A DNA stretch of 64,000 nt, from contig CM057152.1 in NCBI GenBank assembly GCA_029962745.1, positions 29,042,319 through 29,106,318 of the forward strand, read 5' to 3'. The DNA comes from Echinometra lucunter. Its lineage: Eukaryota > Echinodermata > Echinoidea > Camarodonta > Echinometridae. A program made the translations under genes and the position numbers. Every line of letters begins with the position of its first letter. Within the stretch, counting starts at the first letter, position 1. The notes beneath the pieces are model-generated. The model ran no database searches, was not told where the DNA came from, and saw only the letters and a program-made list of their open reading frames with translations. Below are positions 1 through 12,640 of the stretch, piece by piece.

Positions 1-160
1 TGTTGAAATGTAGTAAGGAAAAGTTTTTTTTCGAAATGAGACTGGGAATCAGTAATATATTCAGATGATTAAGACATGTAATTCGTTTTATTTAAATTTG
101 AATTTTAACATGATACCAGATTGAAATGAAAGAACAAGATAGAGAGAGAAAGGGGGAGAT

Positions 161-191
<31 letters not shown>

Positions 192-2142
192 AAAGAAAGA
201 GAAAATTACCAAAGGAGGAGAGGGGCAGTCTATGTAAAATAATGTCCATGATAATTGATTTTAGACCGAAGTCAAACTTAAATAAGACAAAGTCTTAGTT
301 GTTGTTTGGTGGAGGGGAAGTTAACGGAATAGACTAAAGAAAAAAGAAATACACAGGCAGTGACTAACATATAAAACAATAAATCCTACATGTAGATCGC
401 GACGAGAATTTCCGATTACACTGTACATAGATGCTCCAAATATTGCTAAGCAAAAGAAAAAGTGATGTCGAGAACGTGGGTGGTGTACAAAAGATGCAAT
501 GTCGATATGGACGTGTATGCGTGTATTATTATGTGCAGTATATACTGCGTAGGCTGGGTATTGTGTATGTACATGTCTATGTTAGTTTATGTTGCGCAGA
601 CCTTATAGTGCCTCTCAGGTCTTATTGTTAGCATATATTCAGCATGTTTCACACTCATTATACATTTAATCATGTTCTAAAAATATTTTTATGCAAGATA
701 CTCCTTCATAACGGAAAACATAAAATTTTCATGGTAACATCATGCGAGATTTCCCATTCGCTAATGTAAAGCGTTTTTAAGCAAAGACTAGCGTATAGCG
801 AAGGAGGCGAGGCCAATTTAATTGCGCTCCCTCAAAATTCTGAGGGAAAGTCGTTAGCTGAGAGCAATCGGTCTGGACTCTTTTTTCCGCGGGCGGACAG
901 GTTCTCGGGATCGCGCCATCACTCGACTTGACGTGTACAGTGAGTTTGGCAGCTGTTTCGGGGAATATAAAACTTCATAAAAAGAGTCCAGAATCTAGAC
1001 TAGTGTTGGGGCTGACCTCGCAAAATCTGACGCATTTCCGGTAGTCTGTGTTGTCCGCTGGTGTTGAATGTCGTCTGCTGAACCGAGTATCACGGTTCGT
1101 GTTGACGATGTACATGCAATTTCCCCATTCACCAACACCAGCCCCTAGGGATCGGGAAATTCATGATTTCAAGTACGGTGTTGGTGTTGGTGTTGTAATC
1201 ATACATGTTATTGCTGCTTGTCCCTCGCGCAGCAGCGGCACTCTTTGCTACGGCCACTCGTCACATGTTGGTGGTTAAACCCATTTTGCAGTCAAAACAA
1301 CTTGGTATAATCAAAACCACATATTTCCCATGGAAGAGTAATATTTTTCCCCTTGGATTCTTCAAATGATTATGCAATTCGAATCCAGTAAGATGTAGAT
1401 TTATTAGAAATTCTGAGGGAAAATGATTTCATCGTCGAGATCTTTCGCTTTAGCGTATGACGTCACCCGGTGTTGAGCTATCGATAAGGTGATCGGTATC
1501 GTCCCTCTAAACTGACCGTCGGTGTTGGAGCTCGGTTCAGGAGCCTTTCCACGCTCTCAACACCAACACCAACACCGCACACCGAACTTGAAATCACCCA
1601 TTGGCTATATCAAAATATTCATGATCTTATATCGATTCAAATGTCCATTTTCAGGATTTAGTAAGGCATATTAAGAAGGAAAAAAGAATTGTAATTCCCT
1701 AAAATATGCGTTATATGTCATGCAGGATTTTAAACTTCTGTTGGCTTATTTAGGTAATGCCCATTTGAACTAAAATGAAAAAAAAAAAACGAATCGCGTA
1801 TCTGTCATCATTGTGTGATTTGTAAACTACCTTACTTACCTGCTTGTGAAAAAATAGGAAGAAAGAAGGAATTTTTAAATGAAGACGGTCTCAAATATTG
1901 ATGATGCAACTTTTCTTACTTCTCTCGCCGACGTTCTTTTCTTCATCTTTCAGTCCAAGAAGTAACGGCTTTGATTATTGTAGTTCACATAAAAACAAAT
2001 TAATATTAGACTGCTCAGTTTTTTAATATATATATACGTTTGTATTTTGAAGGGCCCCAATGAAAACCAGAAAATGTTTGCTGATTTGGGCTACCCTTTT
2101 TAGATATGCGATTTAGATAAATAAATGAAATAAATAAATAAG
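1..2142. other. Non-coding stretch left of the partial astacin-like exon
   Basis: No supportable gene. It holds a GA/G-rich simple repeat (about 140-190) and a pair of inverted segments around 1165-1196 and 1558-1597 with GGTGTTGGTGTTGG motifs. The remainder is AT-rich sequence without recognised content. Confidence 0.5.
1165..1597. repeat. Inverted repeat with (GGTGTT)n arms
   Basis: GATTTCAAGTACGGTGTTGG near 1165 is matched in inverse near 1597-1558 (CAACACCAACACC ... GAACTTGAAATC). This is consistent with a degenerate MITE or foldback element of about 430 bp. Confidence 0.45.
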
Positions 2143-2214
2143 TCAAATCTTAAACCCACGAAAAAAAGGAAAAAGTCCTGTATCGAAAGAAACTGTGGAA
2201 AATAGTTTTACCAC

Positions 2215-2364
2215 CTTCGTGGGATTGTCCAATGGTCTACCATGAACAGATAATGCCAGGATGGAAAAGACCAGGATGGCAGCTGTAACCGTCACCGTAT
2301 CTTGTCTTCTTGACATCATCATCGCAGTTGTCATCCTCTGTGTCTTTTCGATATTATTCTCCAT
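2215..2364 (-). CDS. Signal-peptide exon of a second astacin-like gene (partial, runs off the left edge)
   Basis: A 50-codon open exon with a hydrophobic core (TVTAAILVFSILALSVHG) followed by RPLDNPTK and a GTGGTA donor in phase 0. It matches exon 1 of the downstream protease gene in layout: Met-rich start, Ser-Arg, hydrophobic stretch, S-V-x-G-R-P-L, phase 0. No following exon is visible in 1-2214, so the rest would lie left of the window. It could instead be a solitary duplicated exon. Confidence 0.5.
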
Positions 2365-3007
2365 CAAGGTCTTCTTCTGCGAATGCCAGGTTTTCGAAAA
2401 AATATCCTATTTTGTTTCATGATGTTTGTTTTCAAACACCTAGTTATCTTGACACCAATAACTCATCGAACTTAGAATATAATAACTAAAATTCTAAATG
2501 GTACAGGACGCATTCATCAGACGTCTGGGTAAATATGTGCTTTGATCGTTTCTTTGGTGGACTTAGGATGGAGATTTCCATGTGACGCGTAGACCTACAT
2601 AATATTATATGAGAGGTTATCAAGAGGTCGACTCACATGCGTGGCGTCGAACAGTTTGTTTTATTTTGTTTGATTGTTGATTCTAAGTAATGAAAGTGTA
2701 ACTTTTTCACCTTAGACAATCCTAAAGGTTTTATTTTTCTTTCGCCCTCCCCCTGCCACACCCACTTAAAGGGTTAGATTCAGACATTATACGACATGGA
2801 CGTTTGTTCTCAGAATGGGCGGGTGTGCGTGTGTTACTGTGGGTATAGGTGGTGGGTTACAAAGGCAAGGCCGGCTGATGGGTGTGTGTGTGTGGCGGAT
2901 GAGGGTATGGGATTTATGTCTGAGTGTGTGCTTGCAAAAGAAGGAAGTGTGTATGTGGGCGTGTGAGGGTGTGTGTGGGGGTGTGTGAGAATGTATATAT
3001 ATACACA

Positions 3008-3124
3008 CAAAGAAAAGACAAAAGTATAAATGAAGTATAAATGAAGTATAAATGAAGACTCCGTTTACAAAATTTGTAAATTTTGTTAACGGAGTCTTCA
3101 TTTATACTTTTGTCTTTTCTTTTG
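3008..3124. repeat. Hairpin with arms ACTCCGTT and unequal copy number
   Basis: The right arm (about 3077-3124) is the reverse complement of the left arm (3008-3070), except that the left arm carries three copies of AGTATAAATGA and the right arm one. An AT dinucleotide run (about 3160-3200) follows and a GT-rich tract (2881-2990) precedes. Confidence 0.7.
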
Positions 3125-3154
3125 ATATTTTGACCCGTCGCAGATCTTTTGAAC

Positions 3155-3204
<50 letters not shown>

Positions 3205-3789
3205 TTATTCCTTTTCCACTTATTGGTTGGATTGCCCTTGTCAGCTATAAGCTGCAATATTCCTGATTTTGCGTTTTACTCAAATAAATTAATTACAATC
3301 TTGGGTTCTGGGACCGACCTTTCACGTCACCCTCCCAAGATGCGAAAAGAGAAATTAACTGATTTTACCTGTATCGGCGTCCAGTAAAGTAGACAAGTAG
3401 ACCGACGAAAATTCACGACTTGCAACTTATTTTACGTCTGCTGAAAGCCAAATGGGTGTTTACTCTCTGTTAAAGTATAAGGGACATTTTGTCAATTTAC
3501 GTGAATTTGAGAATATATGCTCCTCTGGCCTATTCCTTCTTGAAACCAAAAGGGCCCCATCATTACTGTACATTTTCCACAGAATGCATGACCAACCCTG
3601 GATATTGCGCATGTGCGCTCTTGTAAACCACGACATAACCTAGTAAGCACGCTAAATCATATATGATAAACGTGACGAAATTGGGAAGAAGCAAACAAAG
3701 GTTCAGAGAAACGTACCTCCTGCTTGTGTGATTAAGTCTGAGAAAAGTAGAGAGAAGGAGCAAAGAAAAGAAGAAGCAAAGGAAGAAGA

Positions 3790-4017
3790 ACACTCTAAAA
3801 AGAGTGGGTAAAAATGTGCCGTGAGGGTAATTTGTCCAGCCAACATTGGGAATTTCTTTTATGGAAATTTTACCCACTCTAAAATAATTATTCTTCATTT
3901 GTATCCTAACTGGACAAAATGCTTCCCACATTGGGTAAGAATATTGCCCAAAGTTGGTTGGACACATAATCACCCTCGTATTGGATAAAATTTTTACCCA
4001 TTTTTTTTTTTTACAGT
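3790..4017. mobile_element. MITE with CACT-TAAAAA ends
   Basis: Starts CACTCTAAAAAGAGTGGGTA and ends with the inverse, TACCCATTTTTT..TACAGTG. The interior has repeated TTGGGTAA/TACCCA motifs. The ends resemble those of the larger element at 24548-25434. Confidence 0.55.
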
Positions 4018-5257
4018 GAATAAGAAGAAGAGAAAAAAGGATGACAGAACAATTAGAAGTTTGGCTCCTTTGGTCTTGCATTACTTTGTAGTGCACAAGC
4101 ACTAAATCCTAAATTAACCCTCTATGTTACAGAACTGACATTAGATAAGCAGCAGCTTCGCATGATCATGATAATTAAATCAACACACTTTCTAGGGCAT
4201 TCCCTGTGATGAATTTATGCGCATTGTAAGTGCAATTATTAGTTGTCTCACTCATCAACATTTCGTCATAACTTTATTTGCACTCTCCGTCAGCTGTCAG
4301 TTGTCAATTTTGCTGATGTTGTTATTTTATGGGCTGTATTCCCATTTTCTGTTTTGAAGATTTTTCACATCTTGACGACAGTTGAACCGTGGGAATATAA
4401 ACAAAACAATATCAGTTCGTTGGAGAAAAACAATGCTAAGCCTATGTTTTTTATGTATTGAATTAATGTGTATTTATTCAAGCACCCTCTTTGAATCACG
4501 AAAGCTAGGTTAGCATTGTTTAGGCTCACAGGAATCACGAAAAGTAGGCTAGCACTGTTTGGGGCACGAAAAGTATGGCTAGCATTATTTTCTCCAACGA
4601 CGTTCTATTACAATGCCACGTACATGACGTACGTATTGCCTTGTTTGTATTGCCGCGCTTTTCATTGTCATACTTCATTGCCTTGGTTCTTGAATTTTTG
4701 CCCACCGACTTATCTGATGTTTCTACCTGATAGGAGAAATACTGTAAGCCCGTTCATTCCGTATACTGTTAGTGGATGCAAGTTATATACAACATCATCA
4801 GAAGTTAGTACGAATAGACCATTATTTTTTCGCTCCTACGCAAAAGGTCTTTATGATTTTAAGTGACCTTGTGCAACTGCGAACGATGAGATAAACAATT
4901 TCAATAATTTAACTGACATCTTGATAAGTAAGAATAATTAATGATGTCAGAAGTACTTAAACAAGGTGTTAACAAGCCCACGAGATCGACGGCCCACTAT
5001 AGGCTACGAGACAGATATATTCCATCAGAATTCTATGAGAAAGCAGTGTTTACAATTATGATTCAGTATTGAAAATCAATTTTTTTGTGATGGGTGGTAG
5101 ACCTAAGGAGATATTGATAACTTCCTCAAGTAAGGAATAGATTGACCCTTGAAGGATAAAGTGCTTTCATTGGAAAAGTGACCGGAGCGGAGAATAACGC
5201 TTCCCAGCCTTCTGCGATGACGATTTACCCTTCCTCGTATAATGTATGATCCTTTAC

Positions 5258-5345
5258 TCACATATTCAAGTGGTTACGGTTAAGTGGTTATTTCACTTAA
5301 CCATAACCACTTGAATATGTGATTATGGTTAAGTGGTTATTTCAC
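5258..5345. repeat. Perfect-arm hairpin plus direct copy of its loop side
   Basis: Arms 5258-5286 and 5294-5322 (TCACATATTCAAGTGGTTA...) pair with one mismatch around a GTTATTT loop. TTATGGTTAAGTGGTTATTT is then repeated directly at 5323-5342. Confidence 0.7.
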
Positions 5346-5399
5346 CTGACTGCCAAGAAAGCATTGTATGCATGTACAATGATGTAAGAAAGCAACAAG

Positions 5400-5545
5400 G
5401 AGACCGACTGTTTTAAGTCCTCTACTAGGGACTTGGTAAAGTGGTTGATACCTTTCCAAAGGGCACTATACCACATGATTTCAAACTCGAGTACCCCTGC
5501 TAGGAGACCACTGAGCCATCTCATTTCCCTCATACCCTCCAAGTA
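5400..5545 (-). mobile_element. Possible tRNA-derived SINE head
   Basis: On the minus strand, GAGATGGCTCAGTGGTC (box A-like) is followed by CGAGTTTGAAATC (box B-like) at tRNA spacing. No folded tRNA can be drawn, so at most a SINE relic. Confidence 0.3.
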
Positions 5546-6778
5546 AAATCTAAAGGTATCCATTCAACTGGGTGTCTTTCTGTTCCCCCTCTCTCTTTCT
5601 CTTTCTCTTTTTATTTCTTTCCCTTCTATTGCATAATTTTGTCCCCTATAGTCATGAGAAGAATATTGTAGTCAGACACTTTTACATAAATTTCATATCT
5701 TTATTAGACGTTATGCCAAAAGAAGGCACATAAAACATGGACATACTAGAGTGGCAGAAGATGTACACACTATTTCCCATGAATTATTCAAAATTTAGAA
5801 TAAAGGTAAATGGTTATACCAGAATTAAATGTGAAACTTCGTTTGCATCTTCAGTACACATTAAAACTCCTCTCTCATACAGATTCTAAAAATAGATTGT
5901 TTTCAAACTCAAGCATACCGTCAAAATTTTGCTTGATTTTTTGATGATATATTCATCTGTCATTGAAATCTAGAACTCTACCTACTTGAAACGGATTGAT
6001 TCAATTGATGGAATATTTTCCTTTTTCATCAGTTAAACCATCTGCCATGAAGTTCAGTAGCGCAGACTCGCAAATTTAATTAATTGTTATGTTTGCCTTT
6101 TAAAAATATTAGGATAATAGTCCAAAAGAAAGAAATAGTGCAAAAGAACTTTTATTATGACATATTCACCAAGAGGTAATACTAGTGATACAAAATTAAT
6201 ACGAGATTAATTCAAGTAAGAAAATTAAATATGTTTACATCCTTTGTCTCTCTTTTTAAAGCACTAATGATGTATAATACTTTAATATAATATAATATAA
6301 TAATATAATATAATACATTATTCCTATATAAACATTTTTTTGTCCTACATGATCTCTGAAACATAAAACTTCAAAAGATATGATGTGTTTGATCTTGTTG
6401 ATTGTTATAACTGCCGAACCCACTTTTCAAAAAATCTCCAGTGACTTTCTAAAATGCTATTCAAAGGCCTATATAGTAACTTACATGCAAGATAAAGCAA
6501 CTTTGCTAAATTTGTAATTTTTTGAAGGTCATCTTTATCTGATGTCATGATAACTTTGACATGGCCTTACTTGCTATTTTACACTATAAATGGTGCTAAA
6601 GATTTGCAGAGTTTACTTAAATTGCGCTTAATTGCTTGACTCGGGTCGACAGATTTTTTGTTACCATATATGAAGACCATCTATGGTTTCCATCTTTTCC
6701 CTTTACATACCAGCCGTTCCCGTTGCCATTTCCATCATTTTTACTTTTTCGGGTGCTGCTGAAATTACCAAACTATTT

Positions 6779-7556
6779 CTATTGCCAACCGCGCCCCCGT
6801 GACCATCCACTGTTCCCATTTCCATAGCCATAACCATTGCCATAGCTATTCCCATTGCCATTTTGGTTGCCAGTGGAATAACCATTGCCATTTCCATTCC
6901 CGTTCGAGTTCCCACTCCAATGTCCATTCCAATTTCCATATTCATTTCCATTTCCATTTCCATTCTGGTTATAATTCCCATTGTCATTATCATTCTCGTT
7001 CCCTTGAACATACCCATTACCGTTTAAGATGCCGTCCAAATATTCATTCCAGTTTCCGTATCCATTCCCGTTTGAGTTCCTACTCCAATAATCATCCCAA
7101 TTCCCATATCCATTCCCATTAGCATTACTATCGTCATTCTGGTTGTCATTCCCGTTGTCATTGCCATTCTGGTTTACATTTCCATATCCATTATTGTTCC
7201 GATATTCATCAAAATAATCATTCCAGTTCCCGTTTCCGTTCCCATTCCCATTCCTTCGGTTTCCATTGCCATATCCATTATTGTTCCAGTATTCATTCCA
7301 ATATTCATTCCAGTTTCCATAGCTATCCCCATTCCCATTCCCGTTGCTATTTCCATTGCCGGCTACACTGCCACCTTCAATGTTCCCAGCTACTTCTTCT
7401 TCGCCTGTGTTTGGGGATTCGAAGACTGCCTCTGGTATACCCCGATATGAAGCTGAAAATCCAGCCCTAGTCCTTCTGGCATCAGTTACATACGTCAAGT
7501 CCATGGTATTACTCAGGGAAATGATGGAACCTCCAAGCAAACTATTGCCACACAGA
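6779..7556 (-). CDS. Protease exon 10: end of CUB3 and Asn/Gly-rich tail
   Basis: Encodes LCGNSLLGGS...TMDLTYVTDARR...GFSASYRG (end of CUB3), then an acidic linker and about 190 residues built from NGNGNG, YGNWNEYW, NNNGYGN and similar. It ends GNGNSGWSRGRGWQ and a TAG at 6779-6781. AATAAA on the minus strand at 6156-6151 is a candidate poly(A) signal. Confidence 0.85.
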
Positions 7557-8153
7557 CTAAAAGAATGAAAGGGGAGCTCATTAATGTGAAGGAATAACGA
7601 CGGCTCACGAGCATGACGAAAACAATAATGTTCCTCAAAGTGCAGTGTAATTATGACTTTTCTTTTTACAATAAACCTCTTGTGGATGTGTCGAGATCAT
7701 CATTTAAAGTGTTTTGTTTGTGTCTAGAGTCAATTTCTTATCTTTAAATGTTATGTACACTGATTATCACAAAGTTACACATGACCTGGTGGAAACAAGG
7801 CCGTAAAACAGCACCCCAAAATACTGAACAATATTCAGATGAATGAGTCCATCGTGAAAATTAACACTTTACATCTATTTAATTACGTAACTGATTATCA
7901 CTTACATATTTTGTAGTTGTCATGGTTGTGAAATTCTGAAGCAAGATTGTAAATGTAAATATAAACAATTATCCTTTGTGGACATGAATATAATAAATGA
8001 AATGAAATGAAAACCTTAATGATTTTCTCACAACCACGTAAACAGAATACATTACTTGAATAATGTCTGGAACAGCTTTTTGTTGACGTCATTTACATAA
8101 TATATCATTCTTCTGGACAATAAGAATGAGAAAATACAATTACACTAATGTCG

Positions 8154-8184
<31 letters not shown>

Positions 8185-11100
8185 CCATCATCATCACCAT
8201 GCGAATGATGCGATAGGATGATTACTAAAATGATGATATACTTACGTCATGGGAACTGCAATTCCCTTGCCTATGTTAACTTCAAGGGAATCCTCCCAGC
8301 AGGATTCATCATCTAGCAGTCCAATATCCTGGAAAGTCAGCTCAATCCTATAATCCTCTTCCACCTCTAGGTAGTAGGTATCATGGAGCGCCCCCGGACA
8401 GGCATCGGGCCAGTTGGGAGAGGTGACATACTGCACATCCCCTGTTGCTGGTAGAGGGTCATTTACGGTGTGATAGGCAGCAGAGAAACCGCGTTTCTGG
8501 ACAGACTCGTCGGTGATGAACTCCAAGGTCATGGTGTTGGCAAGAGACACCAGCGAGTTTTCGGGCTGCTTGTTACCACAAAGTCTGGGGAAAAAAGTTT
8601 GTATCAAGGGTCCATTATCGACAGCTTGAAATGAACGAAGCTGCAAGGAACATTTACTTGTTTGAATAGTCATACAACGTCCACTTTAAGTTGAATCAAG
8701 CGCATTCTTTACACATTAGCTCTCATACGAATAGCATTACAGCCTTGTAACTATCTCAAATTTACATAAAAGTTGATGACAAATGGCCTTTCTTTTCCCT
8801 GTAAGTTGTCTCGACATGGGAAATAAGCTAAAGAAGCTAAACACTATCATGAAATTACAAAATAAGAAATGGCAAGTTAGAGTTTCATAAACTTAAGTAG
8901 CAATATGAAGAAAATATCAGTTGACGCGAACTAACTATCTAAATATAGTACACATGAAAGAGAGGGGAAAACTATATAGAACGGTACCCACTTCAATGGC
9001 ACACGAATGCCATTACCCAGGTGAACAGCGATGTAATCAAAAGGGCAAGAGGTTGTGGTTCCGAAGAAATTGCTCTGACTCTCAATCTCAAGGTCAACAA
9101 AATCCAACACGATCCTCTTGCCAGTGGGAACAGTGATGGTGAAATTACAGTTGTGATTATTGGGATAACTTCTCGGATAGTTTGGGGAGGTGACTTCGCC
9201 GAAAAGGCCAGTATAGGTTACTCGGCATTCGTCTGGAGCAGGTTCTGTTATACGTTCAGAAGTGACAGGTACGGTTGTCGCAGCAGCTGGTTCTATTGGT
9301 TCTTCAGTAATGACACGGCTTGTAGTAATAGCTGGTTCTGTCGGTTGTTCAGTGCTGACAGGAGCTGTTGTAATGATAAGCGGTTCTGTTGTACCTTCAG
9401 TGGTGATAGGAAGCGTTGTGGGAATAGGTGGTACTGTTGTACGTTCAGTGGTGACAGGAATCATTGTAAGAATAGGTGTTTCTGTCGTATGTTCAGTGGT
9501 GACAGGAACCGTTGTGAGAACAGGTGGTTCTGTTGTACCTTCAGTGGTGGCAGGAAGCGTTGTGGGAATAGGTGGTACTGTTGTACGTTCAGTGGTGACA
9601 GGAACCGTTGTCGCAGCAGCTGGTTCTATTGGTTCTTCAGTAATGACACGGCTTGTAGTAATAGCTGGTTCTGTCGGTTGTTCAGTGCTGACAGGAACTG
9701 TTGTAATGATAAGCAGTTCTGTTGAACGTTCAGTGGTGACAGGAAGCGTTGTGGGAATAGGTGGTACTGTTGTACGTTCAGTGGTGACAGGAATCATTGT
9801 AAGAATAGGTGTTTCTGTCGTATGTTCAGTGGTGACAGGAACCGTTGTGAGAATAGGTAGTTCTGTTGTACCTTCAGTGGTGACAGGAAGCGTTGTAAGA
9901 ATAGGTGGTTCTGTTGTACCTTCAGTGGTGACAAGAACCGTTGTGAGAATAGGTGGTTCTGTTGTACGTTCAGTGGTGATAGGAAGCGTTGTGGGAATAG
10001 GTGGTACTGTTGTACGTTCAGTGGTGACAGGAATCATTGTAAGAATAGGTGTTTCTGTCGTACGTTCAGTGGTGACAGGAACCGTTGTCGCAGCAGCTGG
10101 TTCTATTGGTTCTTCAGTAATGACACGGCTTGTAGTAATAGCTGGTTCTGTCGGTTGTTCAGTGGTGACAGGAACCGTTGTGAGAATAGGTGGTTCTGTT
10201 GTACGTTCAGTAGTGACAGGAAGCGTTGTGGGAATAGTTGGTTCTGTTTTACGTTCAGTGGTGGCAGGAATCGTAGGAATAGGTGTTTCTGTCGTATGTT
10301 CAGTGGTGACAAGAACCGTTGTGAGAATAGGTGGTTCTGTTTTACGTTCAGTGGTGATAGGAAGCGTTGTGGGAATAGGTAGTTCTGTTGTACCTTCAGT
10401 GGTGACAGGAATCATTGTAAGAATAGGTGTTTCTGTCGTACGTTCAGTGGTGACAGGAACCGTTGTCGCAGCAGCTGGTTCTATTGGTTCTTCAGTAATG
10501 ACACGGCTTGTAGTAATAGCTGGTTCTGTCGGTTGTTCAGTGGTGACAGGAACCGTTGTGAGAATAGGTGGTTCTGTTGTACGTTCAGTAGTGACAGGAA
10601 GCGTTGTGGGAATAGTTGGTTCTGTTTTACGTTCAGTGGTGGCAGGAATCGTAGGAATAGGTGTTTCTGTCGTATGTTCAGTGGTGACAAGAACCGTTGT
10701 GAGAATAGGTGGTTCTGTTTTACGTTCAGTGGTGATAGGAAGCGTTGTGGGAATAGGTAGTTCTGTTGTACCTTCAGTGGTGACAGGAAGCGTTGTAAGA
10801 ACAACTGGTTCTGTTGTACGTTCAGGAGTGACACGAGCTGCGGTTGTGATAGCTGGTGCAGTGGTAACAGGAGCCAATGTAGTGACAACTGGTTCTGTCG
10901 AAGATAAACCCTTCGTAGTGACAGAAGACGTGGTGGGTGCTTTAGTAGTCGGGGGCACTGTTGTTATCATAGGTCTAGAGGTAGTTTGGATGACCGCTTC
11001 AAGAGTGTAGTTGGCTCTGAATCCTGGCATGGTCTCGTATACATCTGACCTGAACCAGACCACCATTTCCGAACCAACTGAAGTTATGGGATCTGGCAAA

Positions 11101-12057
11101 GTGGATCCACAAAATGATTGTCCTCCGTAAGTTAGCTCTTCGTTGAAGACTCGTACGTAGTCCCATCCACAATCGTCTGAATCTTCCAGGGAAAATGAGT
11201 CAAATGTAAGAGTGATCCTCATATTCGTCATATCTACAGAGGGCTATTGTAACAGGGTAAACAGAAAAAAAAAGAAAAAATAATAATTTTAGAATAATGA
11301 TGGAGTTTGAAGATTTATTTCATCAGTATTTATTGGGAAATATGGTGGCTTTATCATTATCATGCTCACATGGCAGTCATGAGGAATTAAGTTATAATAC
11401 CAAGTGAACAATACTGAAGGAATAGGGCCACAAGAATGATACAAGAACTTCTTGCCTTGATATGGTACATGCAAAGAGTATCAAGAGGGTAGTTTCCATT
11501 TCCGAAGTTTGGTGATTCGATCGAACCAGAAGGTGACGTCAACACGTATTCGCATGCTGCAAAAGGCATAAAGACAATCATTAAGAGGGAACGTGAAATT
11601 ATGAAATGCAGAAGTCTTACAAAAATGAACAGAAATGTAAAAGAACAATGAAAATTACAAAACGCTCTAGAGATTAGGTGAAGTAATGACTGAAAATCAT
11701 GCAAATTTTTTCTAAAAGAAGAGAACATAAATGAATTGCAAATCAATTTCCCCGGCTTCTCATAATTTTTTACAATATTTAGAAGAAATGCAAAACAAGA
11801 GAGAGAACGGTTGCAAATTCGCAAATGCAAAAACATGGGTACAGAATTTGAATTTAAACATAAAATTATTCTGAATTTTACAAGAGTACATTTCAGTGAT
11901 CAAGGAAGCAAATTTTAAAAAAAAAAACATTCAAACTTTTCAGAGCAATTACTGTAAAACAGCGGAAACGGAACGAAAGAAAACGAAAGAAATTAGGGAC
12001 TTGACCCTTCCCTCTCACCGATTCACCCCTCCCCCCCCCCCCCCCCTCTCTCTCTCT

Positions 12058-12093
<36 letters not shown>

Positions 12094-12587
12094 GATCTGT
12101 TTCTGTCGTTCTGTGTTGTTTCCTCCTTTAATTCTCCTCTTCTGTGATTCTCTTCCGCCCTGGCATTGAGAGATCTATCAATCTCAGTTTATGTATCACC
12201 CGAACATGAATTGCACTCAGGCCTCACCAACACGCGTAACTATTGTGTACATGCAGTAAAAACTTACGTGCTTCATAATCAGGGTTGTCGTCAAGGCACT
12301 CGGCACCGGTGAACGCATCCGGGCACACACAGGTACAGTTTGGTCCAACGTAACCATCGTTGTAACAAGTCAAAGGTTCACAATCTGCACTGCAGTCATA
12401 AATGAGATTGGCCGTTTGGGCGTCGCGGAAGCTAAGCGCTGATCGCTGCCCCAAATACCTCATGTCTAGAGGGTCCACGGTTGTCATCGTTGGCAGGGAG
12501 GAGTCGTTTGCGTAACTCTGTAGACGATGATGATAAAGTGTAGGATAATAGTAGTAGTAATAGTAGTATTAATAGTAGTAGTAATAA

Positions 12588-12640
<53 letters not shown>

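Larger units (their letters stand above)
2368..6778. other. Non-coding stretch between the partial exon and the protease gene
   Basis: Apart from the hairpins, MITE and possible SINE listed separately, it contains AT-rich sequence with no ORF of recognisable origin. The right part (about 5700-6778) is presumably 3' UTR or flank of the protease gene. Confidence 0.5.

Noticed and set aside
2787..3159. Thr/His/Pro-rich overlapping frames
   Set aside because: Derived from GT/GTGG simple repeats beside the hairpin.
6799..7122. Plus-strand His/Ser-rich open frame (HSHNHCHSYSHCHF)
   Set aside because: Antisense shadow of the Asn/Gly-rich tail of the protease; no start context or splice support.
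9262..11010. Plus-strand open frame of 582 codons (Val/Gly/Ser repeats)
   Set aside because: It is the antisense of the Thr-rich repeat exon; the 3n periodicity of the 48-bp units keeps the opposite strand open. CUB domains and splice phases fix the coding strand as minus.
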